Positions 35,211 through 43,823 of a DNA stretch of 44,673 bases are shown here, one piece after another. Source of the DNA: Symbiodinium natans (lineage: Eukaryota > Sar > Dinophyceae > Suessiales > Symbiodiniaceae). A program made the position numbers and the translations under genes. The stretch is taken from assembly GCA_905221605.1 (NCBI GenBank), contig CAJNDS010000113.1:198501-243173 (forward strand), read 5' to 3'. Position 1 is the first letter of the stretch, and every line of letters begins with the position of its first letter. Under the pieces are notes generated by a model. It saw only the letters and a list, made by a program, of their open reading frames with translations, made no database searches and was not told where the DNA came from.

Positions 35211-35419
35211 GCTCCCAGAAAAAAGAAGCCCAGGACCCCTGTACCTCATGTGCAGCACGACCAGGGTTCAGGGTTTAGGGTCCCACAATGCCCAACATAC
35301 CCCAAAAATGCTCTGAAAGCTTTGAGCAAAATCCCTTTCAGACGTCCAGTGCTGCGTCTCAACTCCTTAAACCCCTTAGCATTGCACCTAGGGCTTGAGG
35401 TTTTTTATAACTCAGAGCC

Positions 35420-35501
35420 CTAAACCCTAAACCCTAAACCCTAAACCCTAAACCCTAAACCCTAAACCCTAAACCCTAAACCCTAAACCCTAACCCTAAA
35501 C
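35420..35501. repeat. (CCCTAAA)n array
   Basis: About eleven units with one CCCTAACCC variant. Confidence 0.95.
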
Positions 35502-35584
35502 GAAGTAGGGGTGCAAAGGGCGTAGGGTCAACTGCCCTGCTGGCACGTCATGCCTCCTAATGTTAACGTCACATTTCTAAATCC

Positions 35585-35695
35585 ATGGGTTCCCCTACTA
35601 CCCCCCCTCTATACTATCCCTCCTAGGTTCCCCCCATAATTAAGGCTATTTAGGGTTAATTAAGCTTCATCGAGGGGGGTAGTAGGGGAACCCAT
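35585..35695. mobile_element. Family D element, copy 1 (111 bp, no array)
   Basis: The ends ATGGGTTCCCCTACTACCCC and its reverse complement are perfect 22-bp inverted repeats (35585-35606, 35674-35695). The interior has CTAGGTTCCCCCCATAATTA and GGCTATTTAGGGTTAATTAAG. No coding capacity; MITE-like. Confidence 0.8.
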
Positions 35696-35750
35696 TATAA
35701 ATGCGGTGGTGATGGTAATATTCGCCGGGCCAGAGGGCCCCAGCCCAAGA

Positions 35751-36080
35751 CTACTTTCCATTACGGGAGGTTTTCGGGCTGATGTGTGTAAACAAGCCTA
35801 TATAGGGGGGGTTCGATGACAAATTTAATGGGTGACAATTGTCGGCTGGCCAGGAATCAAAAAATGTTACTGAAGATGGCTTAAGAGTTCCATTGCAGAG
35901 AAGATTTTTCAGCTGAGCTGGCTTTATTTGCACCCCGTCTTTTTTCCACCCTCCAAACCCCGGAGACCAAAACAAACTTGGGGGGGTTATTAAAGTAACC
36001 TTAACAGTACTGAGAACTTCAGTGACGAAAGTCAGCTGGATAGTAGTCAGTTGTGTTTCTTGTAAGGTTAGCAACTCCAA
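35751..36080 (-). CDS. ORF of 109 codons, unknown
   Basis: Minus ORF without telomere units: QLTTIQLTFVTEVLSTVKVT, LITPPSLFWSPGFGGWKKDG, VQIKPAQLKNLLCNGTLKPS, then TFFDSWPADNCHPLN. Alternating hydrophobics suggest beta strands. AT-richer than neighbours and no obvious splice sites. May be a small gene, an exon, or chance. Confidence 0.4.
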   Translation of the reverse strand: MELLTLQETQLTTIQLTFVTEVLSTVKVTLITPPSLFWSPGFGGWKKDGVQIKPAQLKNLLCNGTLKPSSVTFFDSWPADNCHPLNLSSNPPYIGLFTHISPKTSRNGK

Positions 36081-36145
36081 ACCTGCAATCGCCCTAAACC
36101 CTACACCCTCCCCCCTACACCCTAAACCCTAAACTCTAAACCTAC

Positions 36146-36212
36146 ACCCTACACCCTACACCCTACACCCTACACCCTACACCCTACACCCTACACCCTA
36201 CACCCTACACCC
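36146..36212. repeat. (CCCTACA)n variant array
   Basis: About nine units of CCCTACA flanked by CCCTAAA. Confidence 0.95.
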
Positions 36213-36280
36213 TAAACCCTAAACCCTAAACCCTAAACCCTAAACCCTAACTGACATCTGTATTCACCTCCAGGTAAGAC

Positions 36281-36368
36281 CTACAACCGCCCTGCGCCGG
36301 CCTGGAAGCCGTGCATGGCCGCAAGGTGTAGGGCGAAGCGCCCGTCGGCCAAGCGCGCCTTGCGGCAA
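36281..36368 (-). CDS. Ankyrin-repeat exon fragment
   Basis: The minus strand starts after GGGTTTAG (telomeric acceptor) and reads SCRKARLADGRFALHLAAMH then GFQAGAGRL and TAG. DGR-x-ALHLAA-x-HG is the diagnostic start of an ankyrin repeat (DGRTALHLAA in typical members). A GC donor inside (TTCCAG/GCCGGC) could end it earlier. Confidence 0.75.
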
Positions 36369-36369
36369 C

Positions 36370-36515
36370 TAAACCCTACAAACCCTATAAGCCCTGTAAA
36401 GCCCTACAGGCCCTACAAACCCTATAAACCCTATAAACCCTATAAACCCTATACACCCTATAAACCCTATAAACCCCAGAAACCCTATAAACCCTATAAA
36501 CCCTATACACACTGA
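36370..36515. repeat. (CCCTATAAA)n variant array
   Basis: Nine-base units ACCCTATAA with CCCTACAA and CCCTGTAA variants, readable as a KPYKPYKPY peptide. Likely a repeat artefact, not a gene. Confidence 0.9.
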
Positions 36516-36708
36516 ACCCTAACAAGCCCACAGAGCCCAAAACCCCAAAACACCAAAACCCCAGAAACCCCTAAAGCCCTTAATCCTAAACTTGAACCTT
36601 CCCAAGCACACGCAGACGCCCCTCAAATCCCCTACTCTATCCCCTGAGCGTCGGTGCACCCCAAACATCCAAAAGCCCTAAACCACAAACAGGCTCCAAC
36701 CCTTACCC

Positions 36709-36784
36709 TAAGGCTCCATGTACCTAAATATGGTATACCTGGGCCTTCAAGTGCCTCCCATATATGGACTTTGAGGCCCAAGTA
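36709..36784 (+). repeat. Family B repeat, copy 3
   Basis: CTAAGGCTCCATGTACCTAA, CTGGGCCTTCAAGTGCCTCC, CATATATGGACTTTGAGGCC, CAAG. About the same length as copy 2. Confidence 0.7.
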
Positions 36785-36888
36785 AGGACCTAAACCCTAA
36801 ACCCTAAACCCTAAACCCTAAACCCTAAACCCTAAACCCTAAACCCTAAACCCTTAGGGTCATAAGCCCTCCGACCCAAGATGGAGAC

Positions 36889-36960
36889 CTCCAACAGCAT
36901 GGCGCCAGCAGCAGGGCTGCGAAGAAGCTCTCTGGCCGCCTTGGCATTCAATGAGAGCTT
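36889..36960 (-). CDS. High-quality exon, alanine-rich helix
   Basis: The minus strand starts after CCCTAACTTAG and ends TTGGAG before GTCTCC, 72 nt, reading LSLNAKAARELLRSPAAGAM then LLE. Clear helix; strand unambiguous. Unknown family. Confidence 0.7.
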
Positions 36961-37527
36961 CTAAGTTAGGGTATCCTTTCTTGATGAACTACCGCTTGTT
37001 GACTCACTCCTTCTGCCTGAATTGAGCCCCCTCAACAATAAAACCTGAACCCTATAACCTTCCTTGAGGAGTGGGACAAAAGATTGATCCGGCCAATTTA
37101 CCCTAAACCCTACACCCTAAACCCTATACCCTAAAACCTAATCCGCTTAATGTTTCGGTCGGCACAACTTCTCCCAAAAATGGAACCAAAAGCCCTGACA
37201 AGAACCAGAAGCCCTAATAGGGTTTAGGGTTCAGGGTTTAGGGCTTCCAAGCCCTAAACCCTAAACCCTAAACCTAAACTTACTTGCATCCCTAAGCCGG
37301 ACACACACACACACACACACTTTTAAGCCCTTATCGCCTACCTCAACTCCCCTCCGACAAGGGGTTTATAGGGCTTATAGCTGAGGGAACCATAGTATCA
37401 CAAAACCCTTCACCCGTAAAGCCCAGAAAAGCCCGCGAAGCCCCCTAAATAGCTGAAATTCATGGCTTCAAATATCCTAGACCCAAGTGTCGGCCTTGAG
37501 TACAGAGGGTGCCGTTCTTGGTTTTCA

Positions 37528-37600
37528 AAGGGGCTTGTAAGGGAACCTAAGCCTTAAAACAGGGAATAAGGGCCCACTCTGCACTCTGGGTCCTAGTTCC
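37528..37600 (+). repeat. Family G dispersed repeat, copy 3
   Basis: AAAGGGGCTTGTAAGGGAACC, AAAACAGGGAATAAGGGCCC, ACTCTGGGTCCTAG. The CACTCTG is duplicated relative to copy 2. Confidence 0.65.
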
Positions 37601-37764
37601 CCTAAACCCTAAACCCTGCAAAAAGGGAAAGGGCCAAATCCCTTGGGTCTCATGTTTTAAAAACAAATCGGAAATGTCTTGCTGGAAGACACTAGAAAGC
37701 ATGATAAGCTGCTATAAGCTTCCTAACAGCCGGGAAGCCCCCTAAACCCAAGCCCCGAACCAAT

Positions 37765-37980
37765 GTAGGGCTTAGGCTTTAGCTTTAGGCTTTAGGCTCT
37801 AGGCTTTAGGCTTTAGGCTTTAGGCTTTAGGCTTTAGGCTTTAGGCTTTAGGCTTTAGGCTTCAGGCTTTAGGCTTTAGGCTTCAGGCTTCAGGCTTCAG
37901 GCTTTAGGCTTTAGGCTGTAAGGCTTAAGGCTTTAGGCTATAAGGCTTAAGGCTTTAGGCTTTAAGGCTTAAGGCTTGTT
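37765..37980. repeat. Homogenised (TTTAGGC)n variant array
   Basis: About 25-30 units of TTTAGGC with TTCAGGC and TTAAGGC variants, followed directly by TTTAGGG. Confidence 0.95.
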
Positions 37981-38039
37981 TAGGGTTTAGGGTTTAGGGT
38001 TCAGGGTTTAGGGTTTAGGCCCCCAAAAAGAAGTCTAAG

Positions 38040-38119
38040 CCGCGGCTGCTGCATTGGCCAGCGCTGACACGTGGAGTGGCGAACGGCCCAAGAAGTCCCG
38101 GGCGCCTTGGGATCTTGAG
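38040..38119 (+). CDS. Exon-like island, basic
   Basis: The island follows AAGAAGTCTAAG and reads ALASADTWSGERPKKSRAPW then DLE. Strong composition on plus. The downstream border lacks a canonical GT, so it may use a non-canonical donor. Unknown family. Confidence 0.6.
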
Positions 38120-38522
38120 ATCTTGGGTTTAGGGTTTAGGGTTTAGGGCTAGGGTTTAGGGTTTGGGGTTTAGGGCTTAGGGCTTAGGGCTTAGGGCTTA
38201 GGGTCCGAACCTTAACCCTAAACCCGAAGAACCCGGACCCTAAACTCTAGACCCGAATCCCCCCCCCCAAGTTACCCTGTAAGATGCCCTAAGTACCCCC
38301 ATCAAGGTACGCTTATACCCCTCAACCTATCGCTGCAAGAGAAGCCAATGCCCCGCTCAGCAGGGTTCCTAAACGCAAAACCCCAAACCCCAAGCCCTAA
38401 ATCCTAAACCCTAAACCCTAAATCCTAAACCCTAAACCTAAATCCTGAACCCTAAACCCTAAACCCTAAATCCCAAACCCGAAACCCTAAACCCTAAATC
38501 CTAAACCCTAAACCCTAAACAC

Positions 38523-38575
38523 CGACGTGCGTTCAAGCCGCCGAGCAAGGCCGAGATGTCCTCGTCCTCTGCAGT
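38523..38575 (-). CDS. Acidic exon with both borders
   Basis: The minus strand follows CCCTAGCAAG and ends ACGTCG before GTGTTTAG. It reads AEDEDISALLGGLNAR. Unambiguous strand; unknown family. Confidence 0.7.
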
Positions 38576-38579
38576 CTTG

Positions 38580-38682
38580 CTAGGGTTTAGGGTTTAGGGT
38601 TTAGGGTTTAGGGTTTAGGGTTTAGGGTTTAGGGTTTAGGGTTTAGGGTTTAGGGTTTAGGGTTTAGGGTTTAGGGTTTAGG
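38580..38682. repeat. (TTTAGGG)n array
   Basis: About fourteen perfect heptamers. Confidence 0.95.
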
Positions 38683-39140
38683 AGCAGAGGTTCTTGAAGC
38701 CCTAAGCCCTCAGTACAACCCTAACACTAAACCCTAAACATTTTGAACCCCAAGCCAACATTTGAAGCCCTAAACCCTAAACCCTAAACCAACATTTTAA
38801 GCCCTCAACCCTAAACCCTAAACATTTTAAGCCCTAAACTTTTTAAACCCTAAACCCTAAGCCCCTAAACCCGAAAATGGCCAAAGGGTGCCCTGTCCAT
38901 TTGGGGCTGCCGGCACCAGAGCAAAGTTAGTTTAGTTAGTTAGTTAGCTAGGTTAGTTAGCTAGACAGTTAGACAATAGTTAGCACCCCTAAACCCTAAA
39001 CCCTAAACCCCAAACCCCAAACCCTAAACCCTAAATCCTCTGCCGAACGACATCGCATGAAGATTTTTGGAGTCCATGGCTGTTTAATGGGGTTTAGGGC
39101 TAACATCCACCTAGAGTGATCTGAAAATGCCCTTTCAGAA

Positions 39141-39179
39141 GGGAAATGTGTGCTGTTCAATCCTTGGCACACATTTCCC
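39141..39179. other. Perfect 13-bp hairpin
   Basis: GGGAAATGTGTGC (39141-39153) pairs with GCACACATTTCCC (39167-39179) across a 13-nt loop. Outer TGCCC.../...GGGGCA bases extend it imperfectly. It could be a small TIR element, a terminator-like RNA fold or a cruciform. Confidence 0.65.
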
Positions 39180-39394
39180 GCCTCTTAGAGGGGCACTCTT
39201 TCGGCAGATTCGCTCCGCCAAAACTGCCGCAAAAATCTCCGGAATGTACAATGTCTGCCTTAAGTACTTACAGGATGTGGCCTAGAACTCTTTAACGACC
39301 ATAAGCGAACACCGTTAATGAAGGAAGTTCTTCATGAAGGAAGACTAGCCCTAAACCCTAAACCCGAAACCCTAAACCCTAATCGCTCTTTTAG

Positions 39395-39508
39395 GTGCGC
39401 GGGATGTCCTGCGACAGCAGCGCGCGCAAGCCCTCCGCGTCGTTTGCGGCGCACCTGCAGGGCAAGCTGGGCAGCTCTCGAAAGGATGGTCCCTTCTTGG
39501 ATTTTGGG
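39395..39508 (+). CDS. High-quality exon ending at a telomere donor
   Basis: The exon follows CGCTCTTTTAG and ends TTTTGGG before GTTTAGG, exactly 38 codons: VRGMSCDSSARKPSASFAAH then LQGKLGSSRKDGPFLDFG. Serine-rich, strongly GC-biased at third positions. Unknown family. Confidence 0.7.
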
Positions 39509-39524
39509 GTTTAGGATTTAGGGT

Positions 39525-39592
39525 TTAGGATGTAAGGTTTGGGGTTTAGGGTTTAGGGTTTAGGGTTTAGGGTTTAGGGTTTAGGGTTTAGG
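39525..39592. repeat. (TTTAGGG)n array
   Basis: G-strand heptamers directly after the 39395 exon. Confidence 0.9.
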
Positions 39593-39715
39593 GGCACCAG
39601 GTATTCGGGGCCGCCTTATAGCCGCAAAAGGGCCCGAAATTGGAGAAGTCACCATTTAGGGATGAAGGCTGCGGGCATAACTTCGTAGAGCCTCTAAGGG
39701 CCAAGGGTAAGGCCC

Positions 39716-39838
39716 CTAAACCCTAAACCCTAAACCCTAAACCCTAAACCCTAAGCCCTAAACCCTAAACCCTAAACCCTAAACCCTAAACCCTAAACCC
39801 TAAACCCTAAACCCTAAACCCTAAACCCTAAACCCTAC
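39716..39838. repeat. (CCCTAAA)n array
   Basis: About seventeen C-strand units with one CCCTAAG. Confidence 0.95.
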
Positions 39839-39928
39839 AGAGGGTCGCACGACCACCCCCGCGCCTTCCCGAAAAAAAAAATATCCAGCTCGCAAGGTCA
39901 GGTCAGGCTGGGGGTTCGCATATCCGTC
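39839..39928 (-). CDS. Exon-like island with GTAGGG donor
   Basis: Minus frame NPQPDLTLRAGYFFFREGAG then VVVRPS, ending CCCTCT before GTAGGG of the telomere-like array. Hydrophobic and aromatic. Unknown family. Confidence 0.6.
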
Positions 39929-40222
39929 GGGGTTTCGGGTTTAGGGTTAAGCGTTTAGGGTTAAGGGTTTAGGGTGAAGGGCTTAGGGCTTAGGGTTTAG
40001 GGTTTAGGGTTTAGGGTGAACTCAGGCTTCAGGGTTCAGTGTTTAAGGCTTAGGGTTAGGTGTTTAGGGTGTCTGCCTCGCGATGGGGTGTTGTTTGAAT
40101 GGCCTCTGCTCTGGCTTTGTAAAGCACCCTAAACCCTAAACCCTAAATCCTAAACCCTAAACTCTAAACCCTAAAACCTAAACCCTAAACCCTGAACCCT
40201 AAACCCTAAACCCGAACCTCAG

Positions 40223-40283
40223 ACCGTCAGCCCTGGACCAAACTCGCAACATCCCAGCCCTTGACAGCCCGCTACAGCTCAAG
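40223..40283 (+). CDS. Exon with telomeric donor
   Basis: The exon follows CGAACCTCAG and ends CTCAAG before GTTTAGG. It reads RQPWTKLATSQPLTARYSS. Both borders good. Unknown family. Confidence 0.65.
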
Positions 40284-40379
40284 GTTTAGGTTTTGGGGTT
40301 CGGGCTTTGGGTTTAGGCAAGCCCCAAACCCTAAAACCCAAAACCCAAAACCCTAAACCCCCCCATACGAAATCCGCAG

Positions 40380-40429
40380 ACCATGCTGGCACCAGGCCTA
40401 GCGATGATGTCTTCCAGCTGGGAGGAGAG
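40380..40429 (+). CDS. Small exon with both borders
   Basis: The exon follows AAATCCGCAG and ends GGAGAG before GTGCCT. One frame reads HAGTRPSDDVFQLGGE, another MLAPGLAMMSSSWEE; the frame is unresolved. Confidence 0.5.
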
Positions 40430-40661
40430 GTGCCTCTTGGGGTAGCAACATGGTCGTTTGCTAGGGTTTAGGGTTTAGGGTTTAGGGTTTAGGGTTTGGG
40501 GTTTAGGGTTTCGGGTTTCGGGTTTCGGGTTTAGGGTTTCGGGTTTAGGGTCCAGGGGTATGTGGTTCAGGATTCAGGGTCTTAGGCCCCTTATACACCC
40601 TATAAAACCCCCAGGACCCATACTTCGGAACCCTTTGAAGAAGGTAGGGGACGATGCTAAG

Positions 40662-40697
40662 GGACCTCGTAAACTGCCTTGCTGGACCGATACCAAG
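40662..40697 (+). CDS. Small exon with both borders
   Basis: The exon follows GATGCTAAG and ends ACCAAG before GTTCAG, 12 codons GPRKLPCWTDTK. The plus frame is also open upstream (GDDAK), so the acceptor could lie earlier. Confidence 0.5.
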
Positions 40698-40904
40698 GTT
40701 CAGCGCAACCCTAAACCCTAAACCCTAAACCCTAAACCCTAAACCCTAAACCCTAAACCTTGGGGTTGAGGGTTTGAGGGTTTAGGGTCTAGGCGTTTAA
40801 GGTTGCAGGGCTTAAGGGCCAGGGTTGAAGAAAGTTCAGAGCTTTGAGTTTCACCATCCCGAGAATCGGAGCCAGGATTCTGCTTTTTTTGAGGAGTGCG
40901 CGAG

Positions 40905-40936
40905 GGGTGGGGGGGGGGGGGGGGGGGGGCGGGGGG
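40905..40936. repeat. G homopolymer tract
   Basis: About 22 G interrupted by a single C near its end, adjacent to a coding-like minus frame (SDSRDGETQSSELSS). Confidence 0.9.
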
Positions 40937-41309
40937 CACTGTAAGATACGGACATTCATACCTTAAGCCCTAAACCTCTCTGAACCCTAGACGCTGAACC
41001 TACGAAGCTAACCCTGAACCTGCAAAAGCCCTAAGCCTATCCTAAACAATGAACCTATATGAGCGCAAACCCGAAAAGTATAAACCAAGCCCTAAGTACC
41101 TCTAAACCCTTGAATCCTAATGCCATCTCCGAGAAAGGTGCCCATCCGCTCAGCACTCGCCCCATGCTCAAACTCTCACCCCTAAAGCCCAAAACCCTAA
41201 ACCCCCAAACCCCTGAACCCCTGAACAAGAGCCCCAGCCCCGGAAACCCCCAAAACCCTGAAGCCCTAAAACCCTAAAGCCCCAAAAACCTAAAACGTCC
41301 TAAAACGCC

Positions 41310-41398
41310 CTAAAACGCCAGCATGGCTTCTATAATGGTCCCAGGGGCGCGCCCTCCATCCAGTTCCCATCCGTGATGGGGTTGAAGGAGCCAATCCT
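41310..41398 (-). CDS. High-quality terminal exon
   Basis: The minus strand follows CTTAACGATTTCAG and reads DWLLQPHHGWELDGGRAPGT then IIEAMLAF and TAG. The stop is within a TTTTAGGG-like unit. Trp/His-rich; family not recognised. Confidence 0.65.
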
Positions 41399-41517
41399 CT
41401 GAAATCGTTAAGGTGTTGAGGGGTTGAGGGTTCAGGGGTTTACGGGTTTAGGGGGTTAGGGTTTTAGGGGTTTAGAGTTTAGGGTCCTCCGAGCTTGGGG
41501 GCTGCAGACCCAAACCC

Positions 41518-41588
41518 TTAGGGTTTAGGGTTTAGGGTTTAGGGTTTAGGGTTTAGGGTTTAGGGTTAGGGTTTAGGGTTTAGGGTTC
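41518..41588. repeat. (TTTAGGG)n array
   Basis: About ten G-strand heptamers with one TTAGGG. Confidence 0.9.
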
Positions 41589-41637
41589 TCCAAACCCCGA
41601 CTCCAAGCATCCCATTCAAGCGCTTTCGGGCTTTAGT

Positions 41638-41813
41638 ACTTGGAAGCCCTTTTGACTGGGCAAGTCTACCTAGTCATTGTCCCTTAAAGACCACATTGTC
41701 ATCCCCAACTTCCGAACCCTAAACCCTAAACCCTAAACCCTAAACCCTAAACCCTAAACCCTAAACCCTAAACCCTAAACCCTAAACCCTAAACCTGAAA
41801 AGGGCTTCCAAGT
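41638..41813. repeat. 16-bp inverted repeat enclosing an array
   Basis: ACTTGGAAGCCCTTTT (41638-41653) is inverted exactly at 41798-41813. Between them lie about 60 bp of unique sequence and a perfect CCCTAAA array (41715-41795). Confidence 0.75.
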
Positions 41814-41858
41814 AGGGTTGACGGTGCTGTCAAGCTGGGGACATGGCTGCGGAGGTTT
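41795..41858 (-). CDS. Exon ending CAG/GTTTAG
   Basis: The minus strand follows GTTTGGGGCAG and reads NLRSHVPSLTAPSTLLGSPF then Q before GTTTAGGG. Its last 18 nt form one arm of the inverted repeat, so the far arm is an inverted copy of this exon end. Unknown family. Confidence 0.6.
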
Positions 41859-42139
41859 CTGCCCCAAACACCAGGGTTCAGGGTTCAGGGTTCAGGGTTT
41901 AGGGTTTAGGGTTTAGGGTTTAGGATTTAGGGTTTAGGATTTAGGGTTTAGGGTTTAGGATTTAGGGTTTAGGGTGTAGGGTTTAGGCTAAACCTTAAAA
42001 AAAAAAAAACGACAGGGGCCGGAATAATTTCTAACTTAGAACTCACTTATGCCCCTATATGAATACTATCTTGACCCCCCAAACCCTTTTCAACCCCTTT
42101 TCTTAAACACTGAACCCAAAACCCTAGGCCTTGGGGTTT

Positions 42140-42240
42140 GGTAAGGGGGGATACCATGGTATGCAGCACATCAGGTAGAAAGATGTTCAGAGCCGGAAAA
42201 CAGGACATCTCCCTACGTAAATTGAGAAGGCCCAATAACT
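42140..42240 (-). CDS. Exon-like island
   Basis: Minus frame LLNLRREMSCFPALNIFLPD then VLHTM before GTATCC. Hydrophobic and mixed; 5' border uncertain. Unknown family. Confidence 0.5.
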
Positions 42241-42539
42241 ACAAACAAGCCTAAGAACCCTTAATGATGCGCAGCGTGGCTAAACTGTGAATTTTTAGGG
42301 TGTAGGATTTAGGATTTAGGCATGGCAAATGTACATGGAGGAATTTTCTAAACCCTTTTTGGGGGTGCATTTTGGGATCTAGCTTGGCATACCACAACGT
42401 GCTGGTAAGCCCTAAGCCCTGAACCCTAATTAGACCCCAAACCCCAAATCCTAGGCCTAAACCCTACAAACCCTACAAACCCCACAAACCCTAAACCCTA
42501 AAATTTGCTAAACCCTAAACCCTAAAACGCAAGCTTTAC

Positions 42540-42598
42540 GGCCCTTTTCCCCCCGCTGCTGCCGAGGGTCTGCTGACGTCCCGGGTTGTCGACCTCAG
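42540..42598 (-). CDS. Exon with GTAAAG donor
   Basis: Minus frame EVDNPGRQQTLGSSGGKRA ends GGCC before GTAAAG. The acceptor is CGAAAAG or GCTGAG. Gly/Ser-rich, basic end. Unknown family. Confidence 0.55.
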
Positions 42599-43089
42599 CT
42601 TTTCGGGTTTAGGGTTCAGGGTCTAGGGTTGAAGGGTTCAAGGGTTCAGGGTTCAGGGCTTAGGTTCTAGGGTTCAGGGTTTAGGCTTTCATGCCCAAAG
42701 CTTAAGTTTTGAGTCTAGGGTTTAAGGGTTCAGGGTTCAGGGTCTAGGGTTAAGGGTTTAGGGTTTAGGGTTAGGCCCTAAACCCCATTAGTGATGAGTG
42801 TCAGTTCTCCAGGATGACCTGATCTCTTAACCCACAGGGTTTATGGTTGAGAGTTTCGGGTTTAGGGTTTAGGGAAACTCAGCCCGCCCTCATGCCGGGT
42901 CTAGTAAGGCGCTGGCTCATGGGGTTTATGGGGCTTGCAGGGTTGATAGGGTTTTATTGCAACCGAAAGGGTTACCAGGGCTTACAGGGTCTCTTAGACC
43001 TAAACCCTGAAGCCCAAACCCCAAACCCTAAACCCTAAACCCCAAACCCTAAACCCTAAACCCTCAGCCTTAAACCCTAAACCCCAAAC

Positions 43090-43172
43090 CCTGTTTGCTG
43101 CTTGGGGCGCTAGCCAGGCCACACGCCCACGCACGCATTGTGAGAGGGAGTCCTGGGCATCAAGAAAAACGG
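43090..43172 (-). CDS. High-quality exon with telomere-like donor
   Basis: The minus strand follows CTAAACCCAAG and reads AVFLDAQDSLSQCVRGRVAW then LAPQAANR before GTTTGGGG. Strand unambiguous. Upstream (in minus sense) is the long array 43175-43345. Unknown family. Confidence 0.7.
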
Positions 43173-43174
43173 CT

Positions 43175-43350
43175 TGGGTTTAGGGTTTAGGGTTTAGGGT
43201 TTAGGGTTTAGGGTTTAGGGTTTAGGGTTTAGGGTTTAGGGTTTAGGGTTTAGGGTTTAGGGTTTAGGGTTTAGGGTTTAGGGTTTAGGGTTTAGGGTTT
43301 AAGGTTTAGGGTCTAGGGTTTAGGGTTTAGGGTTTAGTGTTTAGGGTTTA
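43175..43350. repeat. Long (TTTAGGG)n array
   Basis: More than twenty G-strand heptamers with a few variants (TTAAGGT, TCTAGGG, TTTAGTG). Confidence 0.95.
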
Positions 43351-43599
43351 GGGCTTGAGGTTAAGGGCATAGGGTTAGGGGATACGCGGTAGGGGGTTTA
43401 GGGCTCAGAACTCCAAGGCTGTACCCCTCAAGGGCCCCTCTGAACATACTCACGCCCTATCTTCTAAGGCATGCTTTGGCAAGGCTCCAAGGCAGGTCAC
43501 AAACCCAAGGGTACAACCCTGAACCCTCAATCCTTGATCCCACAAGTCCCTAAACCCCCAAACACCCTAAATCCCCAAATCCGAAATCCCTGAATCTAA

Positions 43600-43716
43600 G
43601 CCCTAAACCCTAAACCCTAAACCCTAAACCCTAAACCCTAAACCCTAAGCCCTAAGCCCTAAGCCCTAAGCCCTAAGCCCTAAGCCCTAAGCCCTAAGCC
43701 CTAAGCCCTAAGCCCC
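43600..43716. repeat. CCCTAAA to CCCTAAG array
   Basis: Seven CCCTAAA units switch to about nine CCCTAAG units, the same variant that dominates 22971-23335. Confidence 0.95.
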
Positions 43717-43718
43717 AC

Positions 43719-43781
43719 AGACGTCGGCCGAGGGGCTTCGGGCACATCGTCGGGGATGGGCGGATCGTGGGGGAAGGGGTC
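43719..43781 (-). CDS. High-quality proline-rich exon
   Basis: The minus strand follows CTTTGCATGCAG and ends ACGTCT before GTGGGG, exactly 21 codons: DPFPHDPPIPDDVPEAPRPT then S. Strong splice sites and acidic proline-rich composition, probably a linker. Unknown family. Confidence 0.75.
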
Positions 43782-43823
43782 CTGCATGCAAAGGAGGACG
43801 GACGCGAGTTTAGGGCTTGTAGG

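Larger units (their letters stand above)
36961..38039. other. Non-coding stretch with family G and TTTAGGC array
   Basis: Unassigned sequence, an (AC)n run at 37299-37320, family G copy 3, and the TTTAGGC array. No convincing exon. Confidence 0.5.

Noticed and set aside
35088-35423. Plus-strand ORF of 111 codons (EDDGVLVQAPPGFPSGLLEA)
   Set aside because: It overlaps the minus RNase H remnant, which has recognisable family motifs. The distal part (35165-35265) could still be an independent exon, but the evidence is weaker.
36315-36515. KPYKPYKPY repeat protein on plus
   Set aside because: It is the CCCTATAAA satellite read in frame, and the minus strand of its first part encodes a better ankyrin-type frame.
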